The notes beneath the pieces are model-generated. The model was not told the origin of the DNA and made no database searches. It was given only the letters and a program-made list of their open reading frames with translations. From Zoogloeaceae bacterium (lineage in GTDB: Bacteria; Pseudomonadota; Gammaproteobacteria; Burkholderiales; Rhodocyclaceae), in contig JACKLZ010000005.1 in NCBI GenBank assembly GCA_024235675.1, positions 124,001-188,000 of the forward strand: DNA of 64,000 bases, written 5' to 3'. Made by a program: the position numbers and the translations under genes. Shown here one piece after another: positions 1 through 7,482 of the stretch (position 1 is its first letter; the number at the start of each line of letters is the position of its first letter).

Positions 1-124
1 GGCCATCGAGCGCGCGGCAGATCACCACACTGGTGCCGGTGAAATGGCGGTCGCCCCGGCAGGCCACCTCGTCCAGGATGCGTGCAAGTTGCACCGCCAG
101 TCGGTGTTCAGCCATGCCGCTCAT
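1..124 (-). CDS. Unidentified protein, N-terminal part only (cut by window edge)
   Basis: An open frame starts at ATG 124 and runs off the left edge, giving about 41 residues beginning MSGMAEHRLAV with the segment RHFTGTSVVICRALDG before the edge. The ATG overlaps the ilvE stop codon in an ATGA arrangement, so it is probably translationally coupled to ilvE in the same transcript. A second ATG lies three codons in (position 115). I do not recognise the family from this fragment and assign no function. Coding status rests on the coupling and on the frame staying open. Confidence 0.55.
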   Translation of the reverse strand, partial: MSGMAEHRLAVQLARILDEVACRGDRHFTGTSVVICRALDG

Positions 125-1185
125 GCCGGAATCCGCAGCATCCAGCCAAACTCATCCACCGCCGTTCCGTGCTGGATGGCGGTCAGTTGGCGATACAGCC
201 GGGTAGCCATGCTGTCCGGCGCCGGCACGAATGGATGGCGGCGGCCGCGAAAGCCGATCTCTTTCACCGGCGCCACGATGGTGGCCGTGCCTGTCAGGAA
301 GATTTCCAACACCTGGCCCCCATCGATGCCGGCCAACAGCGCCTCGATGGCAATTTCCCGTTCGTCGACTTGCTCGCCCTGGCTGCGCAGCAGCCGGATC
401 ACGCTGTCGCGGGTGATGCCGGGCAAGATGCGTCCGCTCAGGGGCGGCGTCACGACCTTGTCTCCATAGCGGACGAACACGTTGGTAATGCCGACTTCCT
501 CGATGTAGCGGTGCTCGGCCGCATCCAGCCACAGCAGATTGTCATAGCCGGCGGCCCTCGCGCCTTCCAGCGCGACGATGGTCTGGCCATAGTTGGCCGA
601 CGTCTTGGCATCGCCGCAACCGCCCTGTGCCGTGCGCGCGCAATCCTCGCGCGCCAGCAGCTTGAGCGGCGGGTCACCGGGCTGGAAGTACGGTGGAACC
701 GGGCACAGCATGATGCAGAACTGGTAGCTGGCGGAACGCCTAACCCCCAGTACCGGCTCGCAGGCGAACATGATGGGCCTGGCGTAGAGCGCGGCACCCT
801 GGGTCGCGGGCACCCAGGCGTCCTCCAGCGCGATCAATCGCTTCAAGCCCTCGATGAACAAGGCCCCTGGCAGGGCCGGCATCGCCATCCGCTGACACGA
901 TGCATTGAGCCGCGCGGCATTGGACTCGGGACGAAACAGCGCGATTCCCCCGTCCGCCTGGCGATAGGCCTTCAGCCCTTCGAACACGCTCTGGCCGTAG
1001 TGCAGAACCAGCGCCCGCGGATCGAGCTGGAACTGGCCGTAGGGCTGCACCCGGGGCGAGTGCCAGCCCCGGCCGGCCTCGTACTCGGCCAGGAACATGT
1101 GATCGGAAACATGGGAACCGAATTGCACCTCGTCCATGGCCGGCTGGATCCGGCGTGCTTCGGCAATCTGGATATCGATGTTCAT
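121..1185 (-). CDS. ilvE: Branched-chain amino acid aminotransferase
   Basis: PLP enzyme that interconverts leucine, isoleucine and valine with their 2-keto acids in the cytoplasm. The 354-residue product has the fold type IV features of the larger (fungal/mammal-like) BCAT group: YGQSVFEGLKAYR near residue 63, the Schiff-base lysine in GDAKTSANYG (K194), YIEEVGITNVF and LTGTATIVAPV. An upstream in-frame start would add 38 residues, but the ATG at 1185 is preceded by GGAAAG at good spacing and begins the family-typical MNIDIQIAEARRI. Its stop overlaps the next gene's start by 4 nt. ilvA lies 57 kb away in the window, so the pathway is not clustered here. Confidence 0.93.
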   Translation of the reverse strand: MNIDIQIAEARRIQPAMDEVQFGSHVSDHMFLAEYEAGRGWHSPRVQPYGQFQLDPRALVLHYGQSVFEGLKAYRQADGGIALFRPESNAARLNASCQRMAMPALPGALFIEGLKRLIALEDAWVPATQGAALYARPIMFACEPVLGVRRSASYQFCIMLCPVPPYFQPGDPPLKLLAREDCARTAQGGCGDAKTSANYGQTIVALEGARAAGYDNLLWLDAAEHRYIEEVGITNVFVRYGDKVVTPPLSGRILPGITRDSVIRLLRSQGEQVDEREIAIEALLAGIDGGQVLEIFLTGTATIVAPVKEIGFRGRRHPFVPAPDSMATRLYRQLTAIQHGTAVDEFGWMLRIPA

Positions 1186-1564
1186 GGCGCTTTCCGCTGG
1201 CTGGTGATCGGGGACGGGCAGGACGGATTTCACAATACGGGGAACCGTGAGAGTTTCGCGCCGAATTCTGCGCGCTTCTGTCATATTTTTCAATGCCAAT
1301 GTCCTGTTTTTTTACCTTTAACCCAATACGGTCATGCGCTTGAAGTTTCACGCTATGTATCCGTACCAAATAACTCTTGATGTTGATGTAGCCGCCCAAC
1401 ATAGGAAATATGGAAACGACAGCCAAAGAAATCCGATCGCTGGAGCAGCGCTACGCCTTACGCAAGCAGGCAGTACGGCTGCATCTGAAGGGGGTGTGGG
1501 TGATGCAGGAGGGAGCGGCCACAATGCAGGCAGCTCAAAACAAAACACTTAGAGGAGAACCGCC
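1186..1564. other. Divergent intergenic region, ilvE / 105-aa gene
   Basis: About 380 bp between divergently transcribed genes. The ilvE-proximal half is AT-rich for this genome and should carry the ilvE promoter. The other half must drive the 105-aa gene, whose ribosome binding site AGAGGAGAA lies at about 1551-1559. A possible reading frame from ATG 1410 looks protein-like for some 50 codons but runs out of frame into the next gene and has no properly spaced binding site, so it is not called. I see no confident -35/-10 pair or RNA element. Confidence 0.5.
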
Positions 1565-1882
1565 ATGTCACAGCAAGTGCTCGTCTCGTTCGGCCCTGCA
1601 CAAGAATACGAAATCGTTGTTCATGAAGCAGATCTCGAAGGCATGGACAAGAGCGCGGCCCGCGCCTGGTTCGCGCAGGAATTCGAAGATCTGGAGTGCA
1701 CGCCAAGCAATCCGATGGGCAAGGTGCTGGTGCTCGACATGATTCTCAATGTCGCCAAATACGGCGGCGAGGCCCGCTTCAAGGAAGGCGGCGAGTGGGC
1801 GAAGAAGTTCGGCGCCGCCGTAGCCGTATCGCTGGGTCGCCCGGTGATGAAGGTCGACGTAAAGCTTTTCTCGGTCGGCTGA
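1565..1882 (+). CDS. Conserved-looking small protein of unknown function
   Basis: A 105-residue soluble acidic protein beginning MSQQVLVSFGPAQEYEI. It has an excellent ribosome binding site (AGAGGAGAACCGCC before ATG) and is followed 22 bp later by a strong intrinsic terminator, so it is a single-gene transcription unit. There is no signal peptide, membrane segment or metal motif. The C-terminal half (GGEWAKKFGAAVAVSLGRPVMKVDV) is Ala/Gly/Val-rich and probably alpha/beta. Codon usage matches the neighbours. I do not recognise the family; its own promoter, strong binding site and terminator suggest notable expression. Confidence 0.8.
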   Translation: MSQQVLVSFGPAQEYEIVVHEADLEGMDKSAARAWFAQEFEDLECTPSNPMGKVLVLDMILNVAKYGGEARFKEGGEWAKKFGAAVAVSLGRPVMKVDVKLFSVG

Positions 1883-1904
1883 TCGCTGCCGCGTCGAACA
1901 GCAG

Positions 1905-1936
1905 AAAAAGCCCGCGCGTCGCGCGGGCTTTTTTTT
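1905..1936 (+). terminator. Intrinsic terminator after the 105-aa gene
   Basis: A near-perfect GC-rich inverted repeat (GCCCGCGCG / CGCGCGGGC, loop TC) is flanked by an A-run on the left and eight or more T on the right. It can end transcription of the plus-strand gene and, because of the A-run, may also act on metW transcripts arriving from the minus strand. Confidence 0.9.
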
Positions 1937-1950
1937 GTCGACTGCCGCCC

Positions 1951-2541
1951 TCAGTGCTCGCGGCCGAGCCGGAACAGCCCCACGCTGGCGAGAAAGTTCG
2001 GCTCTTCCCGCACGCGCACGCCTTCGTCGAAGCCAATCGCATCGCGGATCACGATGCTGTTCATGGCGCACAAGTCCTCGAAATCGGCAATGGTGAAGAA
2101 GCGCACGTTGGGCGTGTTGTACCACTGGTGAGGCAGGTTCTCGGAGACCGGCATATGACCGTTGAGAATCGCCTGACGGTGGCGCCAGTAGGCAAAGTTC
2201 GGGAAGCTCACCACCGCCTCGTGCCCGACCCGCAGCATCTCGGTGAGAATGCCGATGGTGTTGTGGATGGCCTGCAGCGAAAAGCTCATGACCACATGAT
2301 CGAAGAAGCCATCTTCAAAACCGGCCAGGCCGCGCTCAAGGTCGATCTGCAAGACATTGATGCCGTTGCGGATACTGGCTTTGACGTTCTCCGGATCGGC
2401 CTCGACGCCATAGCCGAGGACGCCGCGGGTATCGGCCAGATGGCGCAGCAGGCTGCCATCGCCACAGCCGAGATCTAGCACGGTTTCACCCTCACCGATC
2501 CACTCGGCGATGGCGTGAAAATCGTAGCGGAGTTTAGACAT
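1951..2541 (-). CDS. metW: Methionine biosynthesis protein MetW (class I methyltransferase fold)
   Basis: 196 residues with the SAM-binding motif VLDLGCGDGSLL near residue 21, then YGVEADPENV, FDHVVMSFSLQAI and the MetW-typical HQWYNTPNVRFFTIADF. MetW is the usual partner of MetX in Proteobacteria and is needed with it for homoserine acylation in several species; its biochemical role is less settled. The gene overlaps the end of metX by 8 nt, so the two are co-transcribed and probably coupled. The convergent terminator at 1905-1936 lies just past its stop. Confidence 0.93.
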   Translation of the reverse strand: MSKLRYDFHAIAEWIGEGETVLDLGCGDGSLLRHLADTRGVLGYGVEADPENVKASIRNGINVLQIDLERGLAGFEDGFFDHVVMSFSLQAIHNTIGILTEMLRVGHEAVVSFPNFAYWRHRQAILNGHMPVSENLPHQWYNTPNVRFFTIADFEDLCAMNSIVIRDAIGFDEGVRVREEPNFLASVGLFRLGREH

Positions 2542-3673
2542 GGGCGGTCACCTTGATGCGGTCGAAATAGGCCGACAACACGCCGTGGTAGATCGCGTCG
2601 TTGAGCAGAAAGGAATCGTGGCCGGCGGCCGAGTCGATCTCGGCATAGCTCACGCTGCGTCGGTTGTGCAGCAGGGCCTGGACGATGTCATGGCTGCGCT
2701 CGGGCGGAAAGCGCCAGTCGGTGGAGAAGGACACCACCAGAAAATCGGCCTGGGCGCGTGACAGCGCCGCGGGCAGGTTGCCGCCATACTCGAAGGCCGG
2801 GTCGAAATAGTCGAGCGCCTTGGTGGTCAGCAAATAGGTGTTGGCGTCGAAGTAGCCGGCAAATTTCTTGCCCTGATAGCGCAGGTAGGACTCGATCTCG
2901 AACTCGGCTTCGTAGCTGAACACCTGCTTGCCGTGACGCAGGCTGCGGCCGAACTTCTCGGCCATCGCGTCGTCCGACAGATAAGTGATGTGCCCGACCA
3001 TACGCGCCAGGCGCAACCCGCGCTCGGGCACCACGCCGTGGGCGGTGTAATCACCGTCGTGATAATCCGGGTCGGTCAGAATCGCCTGACGGGCCACCTC
3101 GTTGAAAGCAATGTTCTCGGCCGACAGCTTGGGCGCCGCGGCGATCACCGCTGCATTGGCAACACGGTTCGGATACTGCAGCGTCCAGGACAAGGCCTGC
3201 ATGCCGCCCAGCGAACCGCCGACCACGGCCGCGAAGCGCTGGATGCCCAGTTCGTCTGCCAGGCGGGCCTGCGACGCAACCCAGTCTTCGACGGTCACGA
3301 AGGGGAAGCTCGCGCCATAGGATGTTCCGGTCGCCGGGTCGATGGAGGTGGGCCCGGTGCTGCCGTAGCAGCCACCGAGATTGTTCACACCGATCACAAA
3401 GAATTTGCGCGTATCGAGGGGCTTGCCGGGGCCGACGAGGTTGTCCCACCAGCCGATATTGTCGGGCGCATCGGCGTAGTAACCGGCCACATGGTGCGAG
3501 CCGGACAGCGCATGGCACACCAGCACCGCATTGCTGCGGTCGGCATTGAGCTCGCCGTAGGTCTCATAGACCAGTTCATATTCTTCGAGACGACCGCCGC
3601 TGGTGAGCAGGAGCGGCTCGGTGAAGCGCTGCGTTTTCGGTGTGACGACACCGACGGATTGAGGCTGCGTCAT
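2534..3673 (-). CDS. metX: Homoserine O-acyltransferase (MetX family)
   Basis: 379-residue alpha/beta hydrolase that acylates homoserine, the first committed step of methionine synthesis. Visible motifs are SNAVLVCHALSGSHHVAG, the nucleophile elbow GGSLGGM (Ser154), an Asp in STDWRFPPERS and the catalytic His in AGHDSFL. Whether acetyl-CoA or succinyl-CoA is the donor cannot be read reliably from sequence; many MetX proteins annotated as acetyltransferases use succinyl-CoA. The start has a ribosome binding site AGGA five bases upstream. The 5' leader carries a promoter, a SAM-II-like aptamer and a terminator, so repression by S-adenosylmethionine is expected. Confidence 0.94.
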   Translation of the reverse strand: MTQPQSVGVVTPKTQRFTEPLLLTSGGRLEEYELVYETYGELNADRSNAVLVCHALSGSHHVAGYYADAPDNIGWWDNLVGPGKPLDTRKFFVIGVNNLGGCYGSTGPTSIDPATGTSYGASFPFVTVEDWVASQARLADELGIQRFAAVVGGSLGGMQALSWTLQYPNRVANAAVIAAAPKLSAENIAFNEVARQAILTDPDYHDGDYTAHGVVPERGLRLARMVGHITYLSDDAMAEKFGRSLRHGKQVFSYEAEFEIESYLRYQGKKFAGYFDANTYLLTTKALDYFDPAFEYGGNLPAALSRAQADFLVVSFSTDWRFPPERSHDIVQALLHNRRSVSYAEIDSAAGHDSFLLNDAIYHGVLSAYFDRIKVTAHV

Positions 3674-3686
3674 GGTGATCCTGAAA

Positions 3687-3724
3687 ACAAAAAACCCGGT
3701 CGGCCGTGAGGCGCAAACCAGGTT
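3687..3724 (-). terminator. Leader terminator between SAM-II aptamer and metX
   Basis: On the minus strand AACCTGGT (3717-3724) pairs with ACCGGGTT (3693-3700) around a 16-nt loop and is followed by TTTTTTGTTTT. It lies after the candidate aptamer and 14 bp before the metX start, where a SAM-controlled attenuator is expected. How ligand binding would influence its folding is inference. Confidence 0.75.
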
Positions 3725-3728
3725 GCCC

Positions 3729-3783
3729 TCGCTTTAGCCGAACTTATTGAGCGCCCGCAAGCTGATTGTCAAATCGGCGCTAT
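3729..3783 (-). promoter_or_regulatory. Candidate SAM-II (SAM-alpha) riboswitch
   Basis: Reading the minus strand, AGCGCC (3776-3781) can pair with GGCGCT (3750-3755) to form P1. The loop begins GATTTGAC and contains CTTGC. The 3' side is CAATAAG followed by GGCTAAAG (around 3731-3738). This order of P1, GATTT loop, TTGC, AATAA and GCTAAA is the SAM-II consensus layout. It begins within a few bases of the predicted start of transcription and precedes metXW, a classic SAM-II target. A covariance-model search (Rfam RF00521) would be decisive. Confidence 0.78.
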
Positions 3784-3791
3784 GAGCCTGA

Positions 3792-3820
3792 AAGTTAGCG
3801 CCCGACCAGAAAAAAGTCAA
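3792..3820 (-). promoter_or_regulatory. Predicted sigma-70 promoter of metXW
   Basis: Minus strand TTGACT (3815-3820), exactly 17 bp, then TAACTT (3792-3797). The -35 box matches five of six consensus bases; the -10 is weaker. Initiation near 3785 would start the transcript at the 5' edge of the candidate SAM-II aptamer, which supports both calls. The promoter sits in the 160-bp gap after ptsI, so metXW need not depend on read-through. Confidence 0.65.
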
Positions 3821-3833
3821 ACCGCCGCCGCGC

Positions 3834-5567
3834 TCAGCTGCGCAGACGCTCGACGGCTTCATGCACACGCTCCTGCTCATCCATCTTGAGAATGCGCTGC
3901 ACTTTGGGCGCCAGGTCGACCAGATCGGCGCGCAGGATTTCCTGTTTGACACTGAGCATCTGGGTCGCCTGCATCGAAAACTGACGCAGCCCCATGCCGA
4001 GCAGCAAACGGGTGTAGGCCACGTCACCGGCCATCTCGCCGCACACCGACACCGGCACACCGTAACGCAGGCCGGTCTGGATGGTGCCGCCGATGAGCTT
4101 GAGCACCGCCGGATGCAGCGGGTCGTACAGATGGGCCACCGCCTCGTCGGTGCGGTCGATGGCCAGCGCGTACTGGATGAGGTCATTGGTGCCGATCGAC
4201 AGAAACTGCAATCGGCGGATGAACATGCCCAGCGACAACGCCGCGGCCGGCACCTCGATCATGCCGCCAACCTCGACCCGCGGGTCGAACTTCTGCTTGC
4301 GCTCGATCAGCTGCGTCTTGGCGTGCGCGATCAGCGCCAGCGACTGATCCATTTCATGGGCGTGGGCCAGCATCGGCAGGAGGATCTTGAGCTTGCCGTA
4401 GTGCGATGCGCGCAGCAGCGCCCGTAACTGGGTGAGGAAGACCTTGGGTTCGGACAGCGAATAGCGGATCGCCCGCATGCCCAGCGCCGGGTTCGCTTCG
4501 GTTGAGCGCTTGCCGATGCTCTCGAGCGCCTTGTCGGCACCGACATCCAGCGTACGAATGGTGACGGGTGCATCGCCCATTTTTTTGAGCACACGACGAT
4601 AGGCTTCGAATTGCTCGTCTTCGTCGGGCAAGGCGTCTCGGCTGAGAAACAGGAATTCGGTGCGGAACAGCCCGACCCCGTCGGCGCCGACGGCTCGTGC
4701 CGCCAGGGCATCCTTGGGCAATTCGATATTGGCCAGCAGCTTGACCACTTCGCCGTCCAGCGTGGTGGCGCGCGTGTCCTTGAGCCGCTGCAGCTTGGAC
4801 TGCACCAGCGCCAGCTCGGTCTGGCGCAACGTGTACTCTTCGACGATGCGATCGTCGGGGTCGATGATCACCACACCTCGGGTGCCATCGATGATGATCA
4901 GCTCATTGTCGTGCACCAGGTGGCGCACATTGTGCAGCGCCACCACCGCCGGAATGCCCTGACTGCGCGCGACGATGGCGGTATGACTGGTCGGGCCGCC
5001 CACGTCGGTGACAAAACCGGCAATGTCGTGATCGCGAAAACCGATGGTATCGGCTGGCGACAGGTCGTGGGCCACCACGATGGTGGCCATGTCGCTCTTG
5101 CGTTTCTTGGGCAGACGACCGGGATGGCCGAGCAACACCTTGACCAGACGCTCGACCAGTTGCACCACGTCGGCCTTGCGCTCGCGCAGGTAGGCGTCTT
5201 CGATCTGGTCGAACTGCTCGACCAGCAGTTCCATCTGCTGCACCAGCGCCCACTCGGCATTGCAGCGCCGGGCTTCGATCAGCTGGCGGGCCGCGTCGAT
5301 CAGCATCGGATCGTCGAGGAACATCAGGTGCAGGTCCACCAGCGCACCCACTTCACCATGACCCGGCTGCTGGTCGGCGGTGGCTTTCAGCTCACCGAGA
5401 TCGGCGCGCACCATGTCGACCGCAGCGCCAAGCCGGGCGACCTCGTCGGCCAGACGGCGAGGCGGCACCTGGTAGTGGCTGACCTCCAGCAAGGCGTGCG
5501 ACACCAGGTGAACATGGCCAATGGCGATGCCCTGGGACACCGCGAGACCGTGCAGGGTGAAAGGCAT
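3834..5567 (-). CDS. ptsI: Phosphoenolpyruvate-protein phosphotransferase (PTS Enzyme I)
   Basis: 577 residues, the normal length for Enzyme I. It takes phosphate from PEP onto a histidine and passes it to HPr. The N-terminal HPr-binding and swivelling domain carries the active-site histidine in GGPTSHTAIVARSQG (H195). The C-terminal PEP-binding barrel shows GVGLFRTEFLF, the VSVCGEMAGD cysteine motif and SIGTNDLIQYALA. The start has a strong site (AAGGGGGAT). It follows ptsH by 92 bp. With only an EIIA and no EIIB/EIIC permease nearby, this is likely a regulatory PTS branch. Confidence 0.95.
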   Translation of the reverse strand: MPFTLHGLAVSQGIAIGHVHLVSHALLEVSHYQVPPRRLADEVARLGAAVDMVRADLGELKATADQQPGHGEVGALVDLHLMFLDDPMLIDAARQLIEARRCNAEWALVQQMELLVEQFDQIEDAYLRERKADVVQLVERLVKVLLGHPGRLPKKRKSDMATIVVAHDLSPADTIGFRDHDIAGFVTDVGGPTSHTAIVARSQGIPAVVALHNVRHLVHDNELIIIDGTRGVVIIDPDDRIVEEYTLRQTELALVQSKLQRLKDTRATTLDGEVVKLLANIELPKDALAARAVGADGVGLFRTEFLFLSRDALPDEDEQFEAYRRVLKKMGDAPVTIRTLDVGADKALESIGKRSTEANPALGMRAIRYSLSEPKVFLTQLRALLRASHYGKLKILLPMLAHAHEMDQSLALIAHAKTQLIERKQKFDPRVEVGGMIEVPAAALSLGMFIRRLQFLSIGTNDLIQYALAIDRTDEAVAHLYDPLHPAVLKLIGGTIQTGLRYGVPVSVCGEMAGDVAYTRLLLGMGLRQFSMQATQMLSVKQEILRADLVDLAPKVQRILKMDEQERVHEAVERLRS

Positions 5568-5659
5568 GATCCCCCTTTTCGGGCAGGCCCCCGTGGGCCG
5601 TCGTACCCGCTCAAGTCATTCCGTCAAAACCCGGCGCACCGGGCCCGCTTCCCGCCCGG

Positions 5660-5929
5660 CTATTCGTCTTCGCCGAATCGGCCCTTGATCAAATCCAGCA
5701 GTGCCTGCATCGCGTCATCGGCGTGCTCACCCTCGGTATCGATCGTGATGGTCGCGCCCTGGGCGGCTGCCAGCATCATAACGCCCATGATGCTTTTGGC
5801 ATTCACGCGACGACCATTTCGCTCCAGCGAGACCTCACAGGGAAAACTGCTGGCGGTCTGGGTCAGCTTGGCCGAGGCCCGGGCATGCAGACCCAGGCGA
5901 TTGATGATTTCCACATCGGTACGGGGCAT
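5660..5929 (-). CDS. ptsH: Phosphocarrier protein HPr
   Basis: 89 residues, standard HPr length. The phospho-accepting histidine is in NRLGLHARAS (H15) and the regulatory serine lies in NAKSIMGVMML (S46), the site used by HPr kinase/phosphorylase in bacteria that have it. It relays phosphate from Enzyme I to EIIA proteins. It starts 11 bp after the EIIA stop and precedes ptsI. No hprK gene is in this window, so serine phosphorylation can only be suspected from the conserved residue. Confidence 0.95.
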   Translation of the reverse strand: MPRTDVEIINRLGLHARASAKLTQTASSFPCEVSLERNGRRVNAKSIMGVMMLAAAQGATITIDTEGEHADDAMQALLDLIKGRFGEDE

Positions 5930-5940
5930 AAATCGTGTCT

Positions 5941-6339
5941 TCAGTCAGTTCGAATCGGATGGATGTGAAGCACCCCGTCACACGCACCCGAGATCGCGCG
6001 TTTGACCACGACCTCGAGGGGGTACTCCCGATAATTCAACACGCGCAGCAACATGGGCAGATTGGCGCCGGCGATGGCCTCGACCTGTCCTGGCTTGACC
6101 AGCGCCGTCGCCAGGTTGGACGGCGTCGCACCGTACAGATCCGTCAACACCAGCACCCCGTCGCCCTGATCGAGCTTGCCGAGCATGTCTTGCGCCATCG
6201 GCTGCAGATCCCGCGGATCATCCTGCGCCATCACCCCGAGTTGCAGCAGCTGCGGTGGACGCCGGTTGAGCACATGACAGGCGCATTGAATCATGGCTTC
6301 GCCTAGATTCGCATGCGTGATGAGAAGAATGCCGATCAT
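5941..6339 (-). CDS. PTS EIIA component, mannose (EIIA-Man) family
   Basis: 132 residues starting MIGILLITHANLGEAM, with the phospho-histidine in ITHANLGE (H9). Family hallmarks DGVLVLTDLYGATPSN and ANLPMLLRVLNYR follow. An upstream in-frame start would add ten residues, but the family begins at MIG. Stand-alone EIIA-Man proteins with HPr and Enzyme I are common in Betaproteobacteria and lack cognate permease subunits; they are thought to serve in regulation rather than sugar uptake. Order here: EIIA, ptsH, ptsI, downstream of apbE. Confidence 0.9.
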   Translation of the reverse strand: MIGILLITHANLGEAMIQCACHVLNRRPPQLLQLGVMAQDDPRDLQPMAQDMLGKLDQGDGVLVLTDLYGATPSNLATALVKPGQVEAIAGANLPMLLRVLNYREYPLEVVVKRAISGACDGVLHIHPIRTD

Positions 6340-6401
6340 CTGCGACCCACACCGGGGATGTGCGGCCATTGTAGCCGAGCACTGCGCCGGCCGGGCGGCG
6401 C

Positions 6402-7430
6402 TCAGTCGACGACCTGATCGATCTTGATGTCACCAAAGGGTTTCAAGCGCGCGCGCAGCGCACGGGTCACCGCGATGCGGCCCTCGGCGTCCACTCGCAG
6501 CGCCATCTCCACGCCGTAGCGATGCGCCATCTCGCGCCAGGTGTCACCCGCCAGAAACACCGGTTTGCTGACCACATCGGACAACACCCCGGCGCCCGCC
6601 TGCGGCGTGACCAGCACGGTCACCGCCTGCGTCCCCGAGGCCGGCTGACCACTGCGCGGGTCGATCAGATGGCTGAAGCGCCGACCGTCGAGCTCGAAAT
6701 AGCGCTGGTAGTCACCCGAGGTGCCAATGGCCTCACCATCGTAGAGCGCCAGCACGGCGATCGGCTGTGGCGCGCGCGGATGCTGGATGCCCACCTGCCA
6801 GGGGTGGTCGCCCTTGCGCCCCAGCGCCATCACATTGCCACCAATATTGATCAGCGCGTTCTCGATGCCCTCGGCGCGCAAAATGGCTGCCGCGCGATCG
6901 AGCGCATAGCCCTTGGCATAGCCACCCAGATCAAACTGCACATCGCGGTTGTCGCTGGTAACACCGTCGGCGTCGATGTGCACATCGCCCATGCTCGGCG
7001 CGCTATCGACCAACGCCTGCAGCGCCACCGGGTCCGGACGACGCGGGCTGAACTGGTCGCCATGAAACCCCCACAAGGCCACCAGTTGTCCCAGCGCCGG
7101 GTTGAACAGCTGATCGCCGGTCGCCGCCAAGGCTTTGGCATCGCCCAGCATCGTCGCCAGTTCGGCCGACACCTGTGCGCGCAACCCCGCCGCCAGCATG
7201 CGATTGAGCGCCGTCAGCTCAGAGGGCTTCCAGGCATGGTAAGCCTTGTGCAGCCGGTCAAACTCGCGCAACACGGCGCCCATCGCCTGCTGCGCGCGCT
7301 CGGCGTCATCGCCCCACACCAGCACTTCCACACGGGTGCCGAAAACAAAGGCTTCTTGCTGATGCACGGTACTGCGGCTACAGCCCGCCAGACTCAGTGC
7401 CAAGCAAAGCAGGACAATCCTCAAGAACAT
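6402..7430 (-). CDS. apbE: FAD:protein FMN transferase ApbE (lipoprotein)
   Basis: 342 residues with a lipoprotein signal ending LALSLAGC, so it should be anchored facing the periplasm. ApbE attaches FMN covalently to threonine of target flavoproteins such as Nqr/Rnf subunits. Motifs seen are DRLHKAYHAW, DLGGYAKGYALDRAA, NALINIGGNVMALG, the GTSGDYQRYFELDGRRFSHL block and IDPRSGQPA. A TTG six codons upstream is possible, but ATG 7430 places the signal peptide correctly. It is 52 bp after the M48 gene and 62 bp before the EIIA gene on the same strand. No Nqr/Rnf target is in the window. Confidence 0.92.
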   Translation of the reverse strand: MFLRIVLLCLALSLAGCSRSTVHQQEAFVFGTRVEVLVWGDDAERAQQAMGAVLREFDRLHKAYHAWKPSELTALNRMLAAGLRAQVSAELATMLGDAKALAATGDQLFNPALGQLVALWGFHGDQFSPRRPDPVALQALVDSAPSMGDVHIDADGVTSDNRDVQFDLGGYAKGYALDRAAAILRAEGIENALINIGGNVMALGRKGDHPWQVGIQHPRAPQPIAVLALYDGEAIGTSGDYQRYFELDGRRFSHLIDPRSGQPASGTQAVTVLVTPQAGAGVLSDVVSKPVFLAGDTWREMAHRYGVEMALRVDAEGRIAVTRALRARLKPFGDIKIDQVVD

Positions 7431-7482
7431 GGTCGGGGCATCCGCCAAGAAAACGAGCGGCCGATTGTACCGGCATGCGCGC

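Noticed and set aside
1410..1742. Plus-strand frame beginning METTAKEIRSL between ilvE and the 105-aa gene
   Set aside because: The first 50 codons look protein-like, but it runs out of frame into a well-supported gene and lacks a properly spaced ribosome binding site.
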